A DNA stretch of 64,000 nt, taken from positions 62,001 through 126,000 of the forward strand of contig NZ_LQBD01000036.1 of assembly GCF_046630315.1 (NCBI RefSeq), written 5' to 3'. The position numbers were made by a program, and so were the translations under genes. The notes beneath the pieces are model-generated. The model searched no databases. It saw only the letters and a program-made list of their open reading frames with translations, and was not told the origin of the DNA. Shown in pieces: positions 27,734-36,519 of the stretch. This stretch comes from Brucella anthropi_A. GTDB taxonomy: Bacteria; Pseudomonadota; Alphaproteobacteria; Rhizobiales; Rhizobiaceae. Every line of letters starts with the position of its first letter. Within the stretch, counting starts at the first letter, position 1.

Positions 27734-28948
27734 TTATGCCGCGAGATCAGCGACCAGCGCATCCAGCACCAGCGCACCGTCCGGCGTTGCGCGAATGATG
27801 CTGCCGCCCATCGGCTCGATCATGCCTTCGGCAATCAGTTTCGCCAGTCGCTTCTCGTCTATCGCATGGCCGGAAAGCCGTTCATAGCGGGCAAGATCGA
27901 TACCTTCGCGCAGGCGCAGGCCCATCATCAGGAACTCGTCGCCCTCCTGCCCGCCATCGAGATATTCCTCCTCGATAATGCCGTGGCCGCTGCGTTCGAC
28001 CTTGTCCAGCCAGGTTTCCGGGTGTTTTTCGGTCATGGTCACCGTGCGCACATCGTTTTCCACGAAACGCCCATGCGCACCGGGGCCGATGCCCACATAT
28101 TGTCCATAGCGCCAATAGACCAGATTATGCTGCGACTCGCGCCCCGGCACGGCATGATTGGAAATCTCATAGGCGGGAAGACCATGTTCCGCCGTCACCC
28201 TTTGCGTTTCCTCATAAAGCGCTGCGGCGTGATCCGGCTCCGGCGTGGTCAGCTTGCCCGCCTTCCAGAGATTATAGAATTGCGTGCCTTCCTCGATCGT
28301 CAGCTGGTAGAGCGACAGATGATCGGCGGCAAGCCCGATGGCCTCTTTCAGTTCCTCCCGCCAGGCCTCGATTGTCTGGCCCGGCCGCGCATAGATCAGG
28401 TCGAAGGACAGGCGCGGGAAAATCTCGCGCGCCAGGCGGATGGCGGCCTTTGCCTCTTCCACCGAATGCATGCGCCCGAGACGGCGCAGATCGGGATCGT
28501 TCAGTGCCTGAATGCCGAGCGATACGCGATTGACGCCCGCCGCGCGATAGCCGCGAAAACGGTCGGCTTCCACGCTTGTCGGATTGGCTTCCAGCGTCAC
28601 TTCGATGTCAGGCGCAACAGACCAATGCGAGGCAATGCCATCGAGAAGCGCGCCAACCGTTTCCGGCTGCATCAGCGACGGTGTGCCGCCGCCCAGAAAA
28701 ATGCTGGTCACGGTGCGCGGCCCGGTGCGCTCCCGCAGCGTTTCCATCTCGCGGAGAAAGGCTTGCGTAAAGCGCGCCTGATCCACCGGCTTGTGACGTA
28801 CATGGCTGTTGAAGTCGCAATAGGGGCATTTGGCCAGGCAGAACGGCCAGTGCACATAAACGCCAAACGCGGTTTCCCCATTGGCACGCGTGATGGGGTA
28901 CGTGCCGGTGGCATTTTTCGCCTGCAAAGGGGGAAACAGCCTGTTCAT
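27734..28948 (-). CDS. hemW: Radical SAM heme chaperone HemW (HemN-like)
   Basis: A cytoplasmic radical-SAM protein. The 404-residue chain holds the cluster motif CLAKCPYCDF (about 37-46, CxxxCxxC) after VYVHWPFC, then IFLGGGTPSLM and SLGIQALNDPDLRRLGRMHS. Proteins of this type were once annotated as oxygen-independent coproporphyrinogen oxidase but insert heme into targets. It overlaps rdgB by four bases; this hemW-rdgB-rph neighbourhood is conserved in bacteria. Confidence 0.93.
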   Translation of the reverse strand: MNRLFPPLQAKNATGTYPITRANGETAFGVYVHWPFCLAKCPYCDFNSHVRHKPVDQARFTQAFLREMETLRERTGPRTVTSIFLGGGTPSLMQPETVGALLDGIASHWSVAPDIEVTLEANPTSVEADRFRGYRAAGVNRVSLGIQALNDPDLRRLGRMHSVEEAKAAIRLAREIFPRLSFDLIYARPGQTIEAWREELKEAIGLAADHLSLYQLTIEEGTQFYNLWKAGKLTTPEPDHAAALYEETQRVTAEHGLPAYEISNHAVPGRESQHNLVYWRYGQYVGIGPGAHGRFVENDVRTVTMTEKHPETWLDKVERSGHGIIEEEYLDGGQEGDEFLMMGLRLREGIDLARYERLSGHAIDEKRLAKLIAEGMIEPMGGSIIRATPDGALVLDALVADLAA

Positions 28949-29607
28949 TTCGCGGGCGCCGATACCACGTTGAGCGCCTTTTCGGCAAAAAGCTTGAAAG
29001 CGCGGGCGCGGTGCGACAGGGCCGAAGCATCCCCCGGCTTCCAGCCATGTTTCTCATCGGCGGTCATTTCGCCAAAGGTTTTCTCATGGCCGTCCGGCAG
29101 GAAGATCGGGTCAAAACCGAAGCCGGTCGTGCCGCGCGGTGGCCAAACAATCGCGCCTTCAACTTCACCGCGGAAATATTCCGCCTCGCCATCCGGCCAG
29201 GCAAGGCAGATGACCGATACAAACCGTGCCTTGCGTTGCTGCGGTTCAACGGCGCCCTTTTCCCGCAGCAGGTTCTCGACCTTCTGCATCGCCATGTCGA
29301 AATCGCGCGAGCCGTCCGCGGTTTCGGCCCAGTTTGCCGTATAGACGCCGGGATCGCCGTCGAGCGCATCGACCATCATGCCGGAATCATCGGACAAGGC
29401 GGGCAATCCGGTTGCCTCGGCAGCCGCGAGCGCCTTGATATAGGCGTTTTGCTCAAATGTCGTGCCCGTTTCATCGGGCTCGGGAAGACCGAGAGCGGCA
29501 ACCGAGCTGACCTCGAAACCGAACGGGCCGATCAGACCGTCAAATTCCTTGAGCTTGCCTGCATTGTGCGAGGCAACGATCAGCTTGCCCTTTTCCAGTT
29601 TTCTCAT
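28945..29607 (-). CDS. rdgB: XTP/dITP diphosphatase RdgB
   Basis: It removes dITP, dXTP and related deaminated nucleotides from the pool. The 220-residue Ham1-type protein shows LIVASHNAGKLKEF (about 9-22), the metal/substrate motif LPALSDDSGMMVDALDGDPGVY (about 68) and GFGFDPIFLPDG (about 150-161). It belongs to the minus-strand series rph, VOC, rdgB, hemW, rsmI and yraN. Confidence 0.95.
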   Translation of the reverse strand: MRKLEKGKLIVASHNAGKLKEFDGLIGPFGFEVSSVAALGLPEPDETGTTFEQNAYIKALAAAEATGLPALSDDSGMMVDALDGDPGVYTANWAETADGSRDFDMAMQKVENLLREKGAVEPQQRKARFVSVICLAWPDGEAEYFRGEVEGAIVWPPRGTTGFGFDPIFLPDGHEKTFGEMTADEKHGWKPGDASALSHRARAFKLFAEKALNVVSAPAK

Positions 29608-29655
29608 TTTCAGTTCCCAGTCCGGTCAATTCCAAAAGCGTTTTGAGAAGGGGTT

Positions 29656-30060
29656 TTAGCCCCATAGGCGCGGCTCGGCAATCTCCAGCGAATTACCGGA
29701 TGGATCACGGAAATAAATCGAATGCGCGCCATTGGGCCAATCGAACTCGGCCTCAATGGCGACGCCATGTCGTTCCAGATGTTTCCGCCAGCCCTCCATC
29801 TCCTCCCGGCTTGCGGCAAAACAGACATGGCCGGGACCGTGCGTGCCATGGGGCGGCACGGGCAAATGTCCGGGCAGCGGAGGCTTCAATGTCTCTTCCG
29901 CCTTGAAGAGAAGCAATATGCCATCGCCGCAACGGAAAAATGCATTGCGTTCACTGACTTTCCCGACCGGCTCCAGCCCCATCGTGCCGCGATAGAACGC
30001 TATCGCCTCGGCAACATCGCGCACATAGAGCGCGGTTTCAAGAATGCGTGCAGCGCGCAT
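29656..30060 (-). CDS. VOC-superfamily (glyoxalase/bleomycin-resistance fold) protein
   Basis: A 134-residue metal-binding-type protein: ILETALYVRDVAEAIAFYRG at the start, HVCFAASREEMEGWRKHL in the middle, and YFRDPSGNSLEIAEPR at the end. The paired betaalphabetabetabeta units with His and Glu at the usual metal positions (HVCF, SLEIAEPR) suggest an active lyase or dioxygenase, but the substrate is unknown. It lies between rph and rdgB on the same strand. Confidence 0.85.
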   Translation of the reverse strand: MRAARILETALYVRDVAEAIAFYRGTMGLEPVGKVSERNAFFRCGDGILLLFKAEETLKPPLPGHLPVPPHGTHGPGHVCFAASREEMEGWRKHLERHGVAIEAEFDWPNGAHSIYFRDPSGNSLEIAEPRLWG

Positions 30061-30103
30061 GGATCAGGTCTCCTCATTGAGATGGAGCAGGCTCTGTCCT
30101 ATC

Positions 30104-30167
30104 AGAACCTGTTCCAAAAGTCGTCCTGTGCGGCTGCAAACAGCTTTTTTGATTCAGGCTCTCAGGC
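30104..30167 (+). repeat. Dispersed repeat, family B, copy 2
   Basis: GAACCTGTTCCAAAAGTCG, GTGCGGCTGCAAAC and TTTTTTGATTCAGGCTCT stand in this order, as on the minus strand at 4110-4200. The repeat ends exactly at the stop codon of rph, between rph and the VOC gene. Confidence 0.7.
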
Positions 30168-30884
30168 TCAGGCCACCGCCATCTTCTGCAACGACACAAG
30201 ACGATCGATGCCGCCGCGTGCAAGCTTCATCAGGCTGGCGAATTCTTCTTCCGAGAAGGGAGCGCCTTCTGCCGTTCCCTGAATCTCGACAATTCCGCCC
30301 TTGCCGGTCATCACGAAATTGCTGTCGGTCTCGGCGACCGAATCTTCGGCATAATCCAGATCGAGCACCGGCTCGCCCTCATAAATACCGCAGGAAATCG
30401 CGGCGATGTGGTCTTTCAGAACCTTCTCGACGCGCACCATCTGGCGCGCTTCCATCCAGCGCAGGCATTCATGCAGCGCCACCCAGCCGCCGGTGATGGC
30501 CGCCGTGCGCGTGCCGCCATCGGCCTGGATGACATCGCAGTCCACCGTGATCTGCACTTCGCCGAGCGCCTGCATGTCCACGACCGCGCGCAAGGAGCGG
30601 CCGATCAGGCGCTGGATTTCCTGCGTGCGCCCGCCCTGCTTGCCTGCGGCGGCTTCGCGGCGCATGCGGTCGCCGGTCGAACGCGGCAGCATGCCATATT
30701 CCGCCGTCACCCAGCCCTTGCCGGTGTTGCGCATCCAGCCCGGAACCTTTTCCTCAAGGCTTGCGGTACAAAGCACATGCGTATCGCCAAACTTGACGAG
30801 GCAGGAGCCTTCGGCATGTTTGGAGATGCCGCGTTCAAAGGAAACGGCACGCATTTCGTCAGCCGCACGCTTGGATGGACGCAT
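30168..30884 (-). CDS. rph: Ribonuclease PH
   Basis: A phosphorolytic exoribonuclease that trims the 3' ends of tRNAs and other RNAs. The 238-residue protein is the expected length, with MRPSKRAADEMRAVSFERG at the start, MLPRSTGDRMRREAAAGKQG with RNA-binding arginines (about 63-82), and VDCDVIQADGGTRTAAITG (about 112-130). It is divergent from hrcA across 178 bases, an arrangement conserved in alphaproteobacteria. Confidence 0.96.
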   Translation of the reverse strand: MRPSKRAADEMRAVSFERGISKHAEGSCLVKFGDTHVLCTASLEEKVPGWMRNTGKGWVTAEYGMLPRSTGDRMRREAAAGKQGGRTQEIQRLIGRSLRAVVDMQALGEVQITVDCDVIQADGGTRTAAITGGWVALHECLRWMEARQMVRVEKVLKDHIAAISCGIYEGEPVLDLDYAEDSVAETDSNFVMTGKGGIVEIQGTAEGAPFSEEEFASLMKLARGGIDRLVSLQKMAVA

Positions 30885-30999
30885 AAAGAATTCCTCGATT
30901 CATTGTTTCCGTGCGGCTTTTTAGGGTTTCCGCACATAAATAGAAAGGCTGAAAAACCGACAGAGATGTTGAGAGGCCTGTCACTATAGCCTAAAGGCT

Positions 31000-31027
31000 T
31001 TGACGCTTTGGCTTGCCACCTTATATT
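31000..31027 (+). promoter_or_regulatory. Likely housekeeping promoter of hrcA-grpE
   Basis: TTGACG (31000-31005) and TATATT (31022-31027) are separated by 16 bases and match the vegetative consensus well. A transcript would start near 31034, 29 bases before the hrcA ATG. No CIRCE element (TTAGCACTC-N9-GAGTGCTAA) is present, so hrcA does not appear to repress itself here. Confidence 0.6.
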
Positions 31028-31062
31028 TGACCTATGCTATTTCTAGGGTTCGCGACCATAAT

Positions 31063-32133
31063 ATGATGAAACCGCCGGAACACCAGCTTCTAAGTTCGCT
31101 CGACCAGCGTTCACGCGATATTTTCCGGCTGATCGTGGAAAGCTATCTGAATGATGGCGATCCGCTCGGCTCGCGCAACCTGTCGCGGCTTCTGCCGCAT
31201 ACGCTTTCGCCTGCGACCATCCGCAATGTGATGAGCGATCTTGAGCATCTGGGCCTCATCTATGCACCGCATATCTCGGCCGGACGCCTGCCGACGCAAA
31301 TCGGCCTGCGCTTCTTTGTCGATGCGTTTCTGGAAGTGGGCGACCTGCCGCCGGAGGAGCGCTCCTCTATTGAGGCCCAGGTCCGCTCCGCCGGAACGAA
31401 CAATTCGGTCGAAAGCGTGCTGACCGAGGCAAGCCAGGTTCTTTCAGGTCTTTCGCGCGGGGCGGGCCTCGTGCTTGCCACCAAGGCGGAAGGGGCGCTG
31501 AAACATATCGAATTCGTTCGTCTCGAACCGACACGCGCGCTTGCCGTGCTGGTCATGCAGAATGGCGATGTGGAAAACCGGGTCGTCAATCTGCCGGTCG
31601 GCATCAGCGCGTCGCAGCTTGTCGAGGCGTCGAATTTTCTCAATGCGCATATTCACGGCCATACGCTTTCCGAAGCCAAGGCCGAACTGAAGAAGCTGAC
31701 GGAAGAAACCCGGCAGGAACTCGACCAGCTGTCGCAGGAACTGGTTGCGCAGGGGCTGGCGGTGTGGAGCGGGGCCGGAACGGACCAGCCCGCCCGGCTG
31801 ATCGTGCGCGGGCGCGCCAATCTTCTGGAAAACATCCACGCGCAGGAGGACATAGAGCGCCTGCGCCATCTCTTTGATGACCTTGAGACCAAGGACGGTA
31901 TGGTCCAGCTTCTCGATCTGGCCGAAGCAGGCTCGGGAGTGCGCATCTTCATCGGCTCGGAGAACAAGCTTTTCTCCCTTTCCGGCTCATCGCTCGTGGT
32001 CGCCCCCTATCGCGACAGCGAGCAACGGGTTATTGGTGCGCTGGGAGTCATCGGGCCGACGCGGCTCAATTATGCGCGGATCGTACCGATGGTGGATTAT
32101 ACCGCCCAGATCGTATCCCGGCTCCTGCGGTAA
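31063..32133 (+). CDS. hrcA: Heat-inducible transcription repressor HrcA
   Basis: It represses groESL (and similar) promoters by binding CIRCE. The 356-residue protein has an N-terminal winged helix (GSRNLSRLLPHTLSPATIRNVM, about 40) followed by the conserved LEHLGLIYAPHISAGRLPT segment, and a C-terminal part ending YGxxVPMVDYTAQIVSRLL-like. The start is ATG at 31063 or the adjacent 31066. grpE follows after 106 bases on the same strand. Confidence 0.95.
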   Translation: MMKPPEHQLLSSLDQRSRDIFRLIVESYLNDGDPLGSRNLSRLLPHTLSPATIRNVMSDLEHLGLIYAPHISAGRLPTQIGLRFFVDAFLEVGDLPPEERSSIEAQVRSAGTNNSVESVLTEASQVLSGLSRGAGLVLATKAEGALKHIEFVRLEPTRALAVLVMQNGDVENRVVNLPVGISASQLVEASNFLNAHIHGHTLSEAKAELKKLTEETRQELDQLSQELVAQGLAVWSGAGTDQPARLIVRGRANLLENIHAQEDIERLRHLFDDLETKDGMVQLLDLAEAGSGVRIFIGSENKLFSLSGSSLVVAPYRDSEQRVIGALGVIGPTRLNYARIVPMVDYTAQIVSRLLR

Positions 32134-32239
32134 CTGTGAGACTTGCCGGGACAAACCAAGTCCCTGAAAATAGACCTTGATTTTACTGGCATGAAACTCG
32201 ATATCCGCCCCAGAAGACATTCAAGACGGAAGTAGCATC

Positions 32240-32932
32240 ATGGCTGACGAAAAGAACAAATCCCAGAATCCCGATCTTGAGCAGCGCGACATCAACAATC
32301 CCCGGGATCGTGAGGCGCTGAACCGGGCTGCCGACGACTTTCTGAAGGCGCGCAAGGCAGAGGCGCGCGCGGAAGCCGCCGAAGACGAGGCCGAAGCGGC
32401 GGTGGATGAAACCGCAAACAGGATCGCCATGCTCGAAGCCGACAATGGCGAGTTGAAGGACCAGCTGCTGCGTGCGGCGGCCGAGATGGAAAACCTGCGC
32501 AAACGCACCCAGCGCGACGTGCAGGATGCGCGCACCTATGCCGTGACCAATTTTGCCCGCGACATGCTGTCGGTTTCCGACAATCTGCGCCGTGCGCTCG
32601 AAGCTATTCCCGCCGATGCCTTGGCGACGGATGCAAGCCTGAAATCGCTTGCAGACGGCGTGGAAATGACCGAACGCGCCATGCTGCAAGCGCTGGAGCG
32701 TCATGGCGTCAAGAAACTGGAGCCGGAAGGCCAGAAGTTCGACCCGAATTTCCACCAGGCCATGTTCGAAGTGCCGAACCCGGATTTGCCGAACAACACC
32801 GTCGTGCAGGTCGTGCAGGATGGTTATGCCATTGGCGACCGCGTTCTGCGCCCCGCCATGGTCGGGGTTTCAAAGGGCGGTCCGAAGGCAAATGCCGACA
32901 ATGGCGGGGCAACGTCCGAGAGCAACGCCTGA
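32240..32932 (+). CDS. grpE: Nucleotide exchange factor GrpE
   Basis: The cochaperone that releases ADP from DnaK. The 230-residue protein has a long charged, alanine-rich coiled-coil N-terminus (about 30-100), then RAAAEMENLRKRTQRDVQDA and NLRRALEAIPADA, and the C-terminal beta domain with FDPNFHQAMFEVPNPDLPNN and GYAIGDRVLRPAMVGVSKGG. It forms a unit with hrcA and ends in a terminator. Confidence 0.96.
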   Translation: MADEKNKSQNPDLEQRDINNPRDREALNRAADDFLKARKAEARAEAAEDEAEAAVDETANRIAMLEADNGELKDQLLRAAAEMENLRKRTQRDVQDARTYAVTNFARDMLSVSDNLRRALEAIPADALATDASLKSLADGVEMTERAMLQALERHGVKKLEPEGQKFDPNFHQAMFEVPNPDLPNNTVVQVVQDGYAIGDRVLRPAMVGVSKGGPKANADNGGATSESNA

Positions 32933-32955
32933 TTTCAGCCATAAGCAATGAAGCT

Positions 32956-32983
32956 GAGCGGCGGCTTTGTCTGCCGCTCTTTT
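32956..32983 (+). terminator. Rho-independent terminator after grpE
   Basis: GAGCGGC and GCCGCTC pair around 14 bases that include further G-C pairs, and TTTTCGT follows. It lies 24 bases after the grpE stop codon. Confidence 0.8.
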
Positions 32984-33076
32984 CGTATCTGCGGCCCGCT
33001 TTGCAATGCGGTCAATATTGCTATTGCTGCAAACTGGTGAAAAATTGTCACTGGATGTATGAAGGAGGCCGGCAGC

Positions 33077-33733
33077 GTGACGATCCCCGAGTTTTTGAAC
33101 TTCGCAGGCGTTTTCGTTTTCGCTGCGACCGGCGCCCTTGCCGCGTCGCGTCGCCAGCTCGACATTATCGGCTTTCTTTTCCTCGCCAATATCACCGGTA
33201 TCGGCGGCGGAACTTTTCGCGATCTCGTGCTGGGCGCCCCGGTTTTCTGGGTTGTGGAACCATCTTATCTGCTGGCAGGCACGCTGGCTGCCATCTTCGT
33301 CTATTTCACGGCGCATCTGGTTGAATCGCGCTACCGGGTCCTGCTCTGGCTCGATGCCATCGGCATGGCCGCCTATACGGTATTGGGTGCGGCCAAGGGG
33401 CTGGCGCTCGGCTTTGGGCCTTCCGTCGCCATCGTCACCGGCATTTCCACGGCGACGCTCGGCGGCATATTGCGTGACATGGTGGCGGGCGAGCCTTCCG
33501 TCCTGATGCGCCGCGAAATCTATGTCACGGCTTCGCTTGCCGGTGCGTGTCTTTATGTCCTGCTTGCCTGGTTGCAGGTCGAGCCGGCCCTATGCGCCAT
33601 TGCCGCCGCCTTGACCGCGTTTGTCATTCGCGGCGGCGCGCTTTATTTCGGCTGGACACTGCCAGTTTATAAAAGCCGCCCCGGACGCACGGAAGAAGAG
33701 CTTCAGCGCGACCGGATCATCAGGCCGGAATGA
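33077..33733 (+). CDS. TRIC-type cation channel family membrane protein (UPF0126)
   Basis: A polytopic inner-membrane protein of 218 residues with about seven hydrophobic segments. It contains the duplicated family motif GIGGGTFRDLVLGAPVFW and later STATLGGILRDMVAGEPSVLM, which mark the two halves. Prokaryotic members form trimeric potassium-permeable channels, and some are proposed glycine transporters; which applies here is unknown. GTG at 33077 was chosen because GGAGG stands 8 bases before it; ATG at 33059 would put that site inside the gene. Confidence 0.85.
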   Translation: MTIPEFLNFAGVFVFAATGALAASRRQLDIIGFLFLANITGIGGGTFRDLVLGAPVFWVVEPSYLLAGTLAAIFVYFTAHLVESRYRVLLWLDAIGMAAYTVLGAAKGLALGFGPSVAIVTGISTATLGGILRDMVAGEPSVLMRREIYVTASLAGACLYVLLAWLQVEPALCAIAAALTAFVIRGGALYFGWTLPVYKSRPGRTEEELQRDRIIRPE

Positions 33734-33735
33734 CT

Positions 33736-34731
33736 TTATGCAAGCCCGGCCTGGCTTGCGGCAGCCTGCAGGCTGATCTGCGGGCGCGGCCCCATCTGCT
33801 GGATGATGAGCCCTGCCGCCAATGAGCCCAGACGGGCGCAATCCTCAAGCGAACGCTCCTTCGTATAGCCGTAAAGGAAACCGGCCGCGTAGAGATCGCC
33901 CGCCCCGGTCGTGTCGACCAGCGCATCGATTTCAATGGCCGGGACAGTCAGGGTCTGGTTTGGCGTGACGACGATGGCGCCTTTTTCCGAGCGGGTGACG
34001 ATCGACAGCGCACAATCCATGCGCATGGAGGCAATCGCCGTTTCCAGCGATTTCGTCTTGTAGAGCGACTTGGCCTCTTCCTCATTGGCAAAGACGATAT
34101 CGACCGTGCGCGAGCGCATGAGTTGCAGAAACTCCTCGCGATATCGGTCCACGCAGAATGGATCGGACAGCGTCATCGCCATCTTGCGGTTTTTCTCATG
34201 CGCGATCTTCGATGCCATGACGATGGCTTCCTTGGCGCGCGGCGGATCCCAGAGATAGCCTTCGAAATAAGTCACTTTCGCATCGGCGACCTTGGAGGTT
34301 TCGACGTCTTCCGGCCCCAGTTCCACGCAGGCGCCGAGATAGGTGTTCATCGAGCGCTCCCCGTCCGGGGTGACAAAAATCATGGAGCGGGCGGTGGGAG
34401 AGCCTTTTTCCAGCGGGCGCGTATCGAAGGCAACGCCCTGCGCGCGGATATCATGCGCGAAAACACGCCCCAGATGGTCGGTCGCCACCTTGCCGAAATA
34501 GGCTGAACGCCCACCGAGGCTCGCGACGCCCGCAGCCGTGTTTCCGGCACTGCCGCCCGACATTTCCGTCGCCGGACCGGCGATCCGGCGGTAGAGCAGC
34601 TCCGCACGCTCCGCATCGATCAGGTTCATCGCACCCTTGACGATGCCGTTCGTTTCCAGAAATGCGTCATCGGTGCGCGAAAGAATGTCGACAATGGCAT
34701 TGCCAATGCAAAGAACGTCGAATGTGGCCAT
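33736..34731 (-). CDS. PfkB-family carbohydrate/nucleoside kinase (adenosine kinase-like)
   Basis: A 331-residue ribokinase-fold kinase. GGSAGNTAAGVASLGGRSAYF (about 59-79) is the substrate-side motif, and VDTTGAGDLYAAGFLYGY (about 290, PfkB signature 2) carries the catalytic aspartate and anion hole. Sequence is closest in style to adenosine kinases of alphaproteobacteria, which would salvage adenosine; sugar specificity cannot be excluded. It stands alone, convergent with the TRIC-type gene (2-base gap) and divergent from the EI24 gene. Confidence 0.88.
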   Translation of the reverse strand: MATFDVLCIGNAIVDILSRTDDAFLETNGIVKGAMNLIDAERAELLYRRIAGPATEMSGGSAGNTAAGVASLGGRSAYFGKVATDHLGRVFAHDIRAQGVAFDTRPLEKGSPTARSMIFVTPDGERSMNTYLGACVELGPEDVETSKVADAKVTYFEGYLWDPPRAKEAIVMASKIAHEKNRKMAMTLSDPFCVDRYREEFLQLMRSRTVDIVFANEEEAKSLYKTKSLETAIASMRMDCALSIVTRSEKGAIVVTPNQTLTVPAIEIDALVDTTGAGDLYAAGFLYGYTKERSLEDCARLGSLAAGLIIQQMGPRPQISLQAAASQAGLA

Positions 34732-34979
34732 GAGTGCGAGAAGCTCCCCTTTTGATTCGTCTCCTGTCCGCCAGGCGCAGATCGTTATCGAAAAGCCGCT
34801 ATGCGCCTTTCCACGACATGCTTCGAGCCGGATATGCGGCAGTCATGTGCGTGCCGGTTTAGCCGTTTGCATCCCCTTTGGCTACCCTGCAAGCCTCCCG
34901 CATTGTGGGTAGTGCGGCTTGCGCCAGGCCGCAGGCATACCTATGTCCATCCTCGTCCACAGTCGCAATTGGGGCGAAA

Positions 34980-35708
34980 ATGATCTTGGATGCTGCCTTG
35001 AAGGCCCTGAAACGCCTGACCACGCCGGAATTGCGCGCGGTTTTCTGGAAGACGCTCGGCCTGACGCTTCTGCTGCTGGTCGGCCTTTGGGCCGCGGTCC
35101 GTCAAATCTTTTTTACTTTCGCCTGGCCATGGATGGAGCAGATCCTGCCCGGCATGCCGGAATGGGCAGGCTGGCTCGGCATCGTCGCCGCCATTGTCGC
35201 GGGCCTTGGCCTGGCGCTTGTGCTGGCATTGATGATCGCGCCCGTTACCGCACTTGTGGCCGGCCTGTTTCTCGATGACGTGGCCGATGTGGTCGAGCGG
35301 GAGGATTATCCGGCCGATCCCCCCGGCACACCCTTGCCGACCGGCCGCTCCATCGTCGTTTCGCTGAAGTTCCTCGGCACCGTCATCCTTGGCAACATCA
35401 TTGCCTTGTTCATGCTGTTCATACCCGGCGTCAACCTGATCGCATTCTTCGTCATCAACGCCTATCTGCTCGGACGGGAATTCTTCGAGTTTGCAGCCAT
35501 GCGCTACCGATCCGAAGCAGAGGCCAGGGCGCTCCGGTCACATTATGGCCTGACGGTCTTTCTGGCCGGGCTGCTGATTGCAGGTTTCATGGCGATCCCC
35601 ATCGTCAATCTTCTGACCCCGCTTTTTGCCGCCACGATGATGGTCCATCTGCACAAGGCCATCGCGCGGCGGGAGGCCGCACTCACACCTGCGGCGGCAA
35701 GGGGATAA
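34980..35708 (+). CDS. EI24/CysZ-like membrane protein
   Basis: A 242-residue protein with hydrophobic segments near 28-50, 60-95, 130-165 and 205-230 and the family sequence FIPGVNLIAFFVINAYLLGREFFEFAAMR. It belongs to the EI24 domain family that contains the sulfate permease CysZ. Sulfate transport would suit the cys genes of this window, but the gene is not linked to them, and the role is inferred. Its 3' end overlaps the convergent nth gene by 26 bases. Confidence 0.82.
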   Translation: MILDAALKALKRLTTPELRAVFWKTLGLTLLLLVGLWAAVRQIFFTFAWPWMEQILPGMPEWAGWLGIVAAIVAGLGLALVLALMIAPVTALVAGLFLDDVADVVEREDYPADPPGTPLPTGRSIVVSLKFLGTVILGNIIALFMLFIPGVNLIAFFVINAYLLGREFFEFAAMRYRSEAEARALRSHYGLTVFLAGLLIAGFMAIPIVNLLTPLFAATMMVHLHKAIARREAALTPAAARG

Positions 35709-36432
35709 GCGGCGCGGGGATATCGCAGGTCTTCGCCGGATATTTGCAGATATCGGCAATCACGCATTTCTCGCAGTCCGGCTTGCGCGCCTTGCACACA
35801 TAGCGCCCATGCAGGATCAGCCAGTGATGGGCATGAAGCATGTATTCCGCGGGAATGACCCGCACCAGAACGGCTTCGACTGCCTCCGGCGTTTTGCCGG
35901 GCGCAAGGCCGATCCGGTTGCCGATGCGCAGGATATGCGTATCCACCGCCATCGTCGGCTGGCCGAAAGCCATGTTCAGCACCACATTCGCCGTCTTGCG
36001 GCCAACGCCCGGCAGCTTCACCAGTTCGTCCCGGTCGCCCGGCACGTCTCCGCCATGATCGCGGATCAAGGCTTCCGACAGGAGAATGACGTTCTTCGCC
36101 TTGTTGCGCCAAAGACCGATGGTGCGAATATAGTCGCCGACCTTCTCCTCGCCGAGAGCCAGCATTTTCCGCGGCGTATCGGCGGCGGCAAAGAGCCCAC
36201 GGGTCGCCTTGTTGACCCCGGCATCGGTGGCCTGTGCCGACAAAACGACGGCGACAAGAAGCGTAAACGCATTCACATGTTCGAGCTCGCCCTTCGGCTC
36301 CGGCCGCTGGATCGAAAAACGGCGAAATATCTCATGAATTTCATCCGCCGTATAAAGCGTGCCGCGCACACGACGCGGGCGCGGTGCGGCGGGAGAAGCA
36401 CTCACGGGCGATTTGATTTTGGCCTTTTCCAT
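35683..36432 (-). CDS. nth: Endonuclease III
   Basis: A DNA glycosylase/AP lyase that removes oxidised pyrimidines. The 249-residue protein has the helix-hairpin-helix LVKLPGVGRKTANVVLN with catalytic lysine (about 143-159), the catalytic aspartate in VDTHILRIGNRIGL, and the four [4Fe-4S] cysteines in CKARKPDCEKCVIADIC (about 217-233, spacing 6-2-5). The N-terminal 25 residues rich in Pro/Arg/Ala are an extension seen in rhizobial relatives. It overlaps the EI24 gene tail to tail. Confidence 0.95.
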   Translation of the reverse strand: MEKAKIKSPVSASPAAPRPRRVRGTLYTADEIHEIFRRFSIQRPEPKGELEHVNAFTLLVAVVLSAQATDAGVNKATRGLFAAADTPRKMLALGEEKVGDYIRTIGLWRNKAKNVILLSEALIRDHGGDVPGDRDELVKLPGVGRKTANVVLNMAFGQPTMAVDTHILRIGNRIGLAPGKTPEAVEAVLVRVIPAEYMLHAHHWLILHGRYVCKARKPDCEKCVIADICKYPAKTCDIPAPLIPLPPQV

Positions 36433-36519
36433 TTCGCCTCTATAATGGTTTCCCTATCGACAAAACAATCAGCAGCTTGACGCAGGCCCCTTCCCCTCCT
36501 GCAAATTGACCTGAAAACC

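Noticed and set aside
30885..31062. CIRCE element before hrcA
   Set aside because: No TTAGCACTC...GAGTGCTAA or close variant occurs in the divergent rph-hrcA region.
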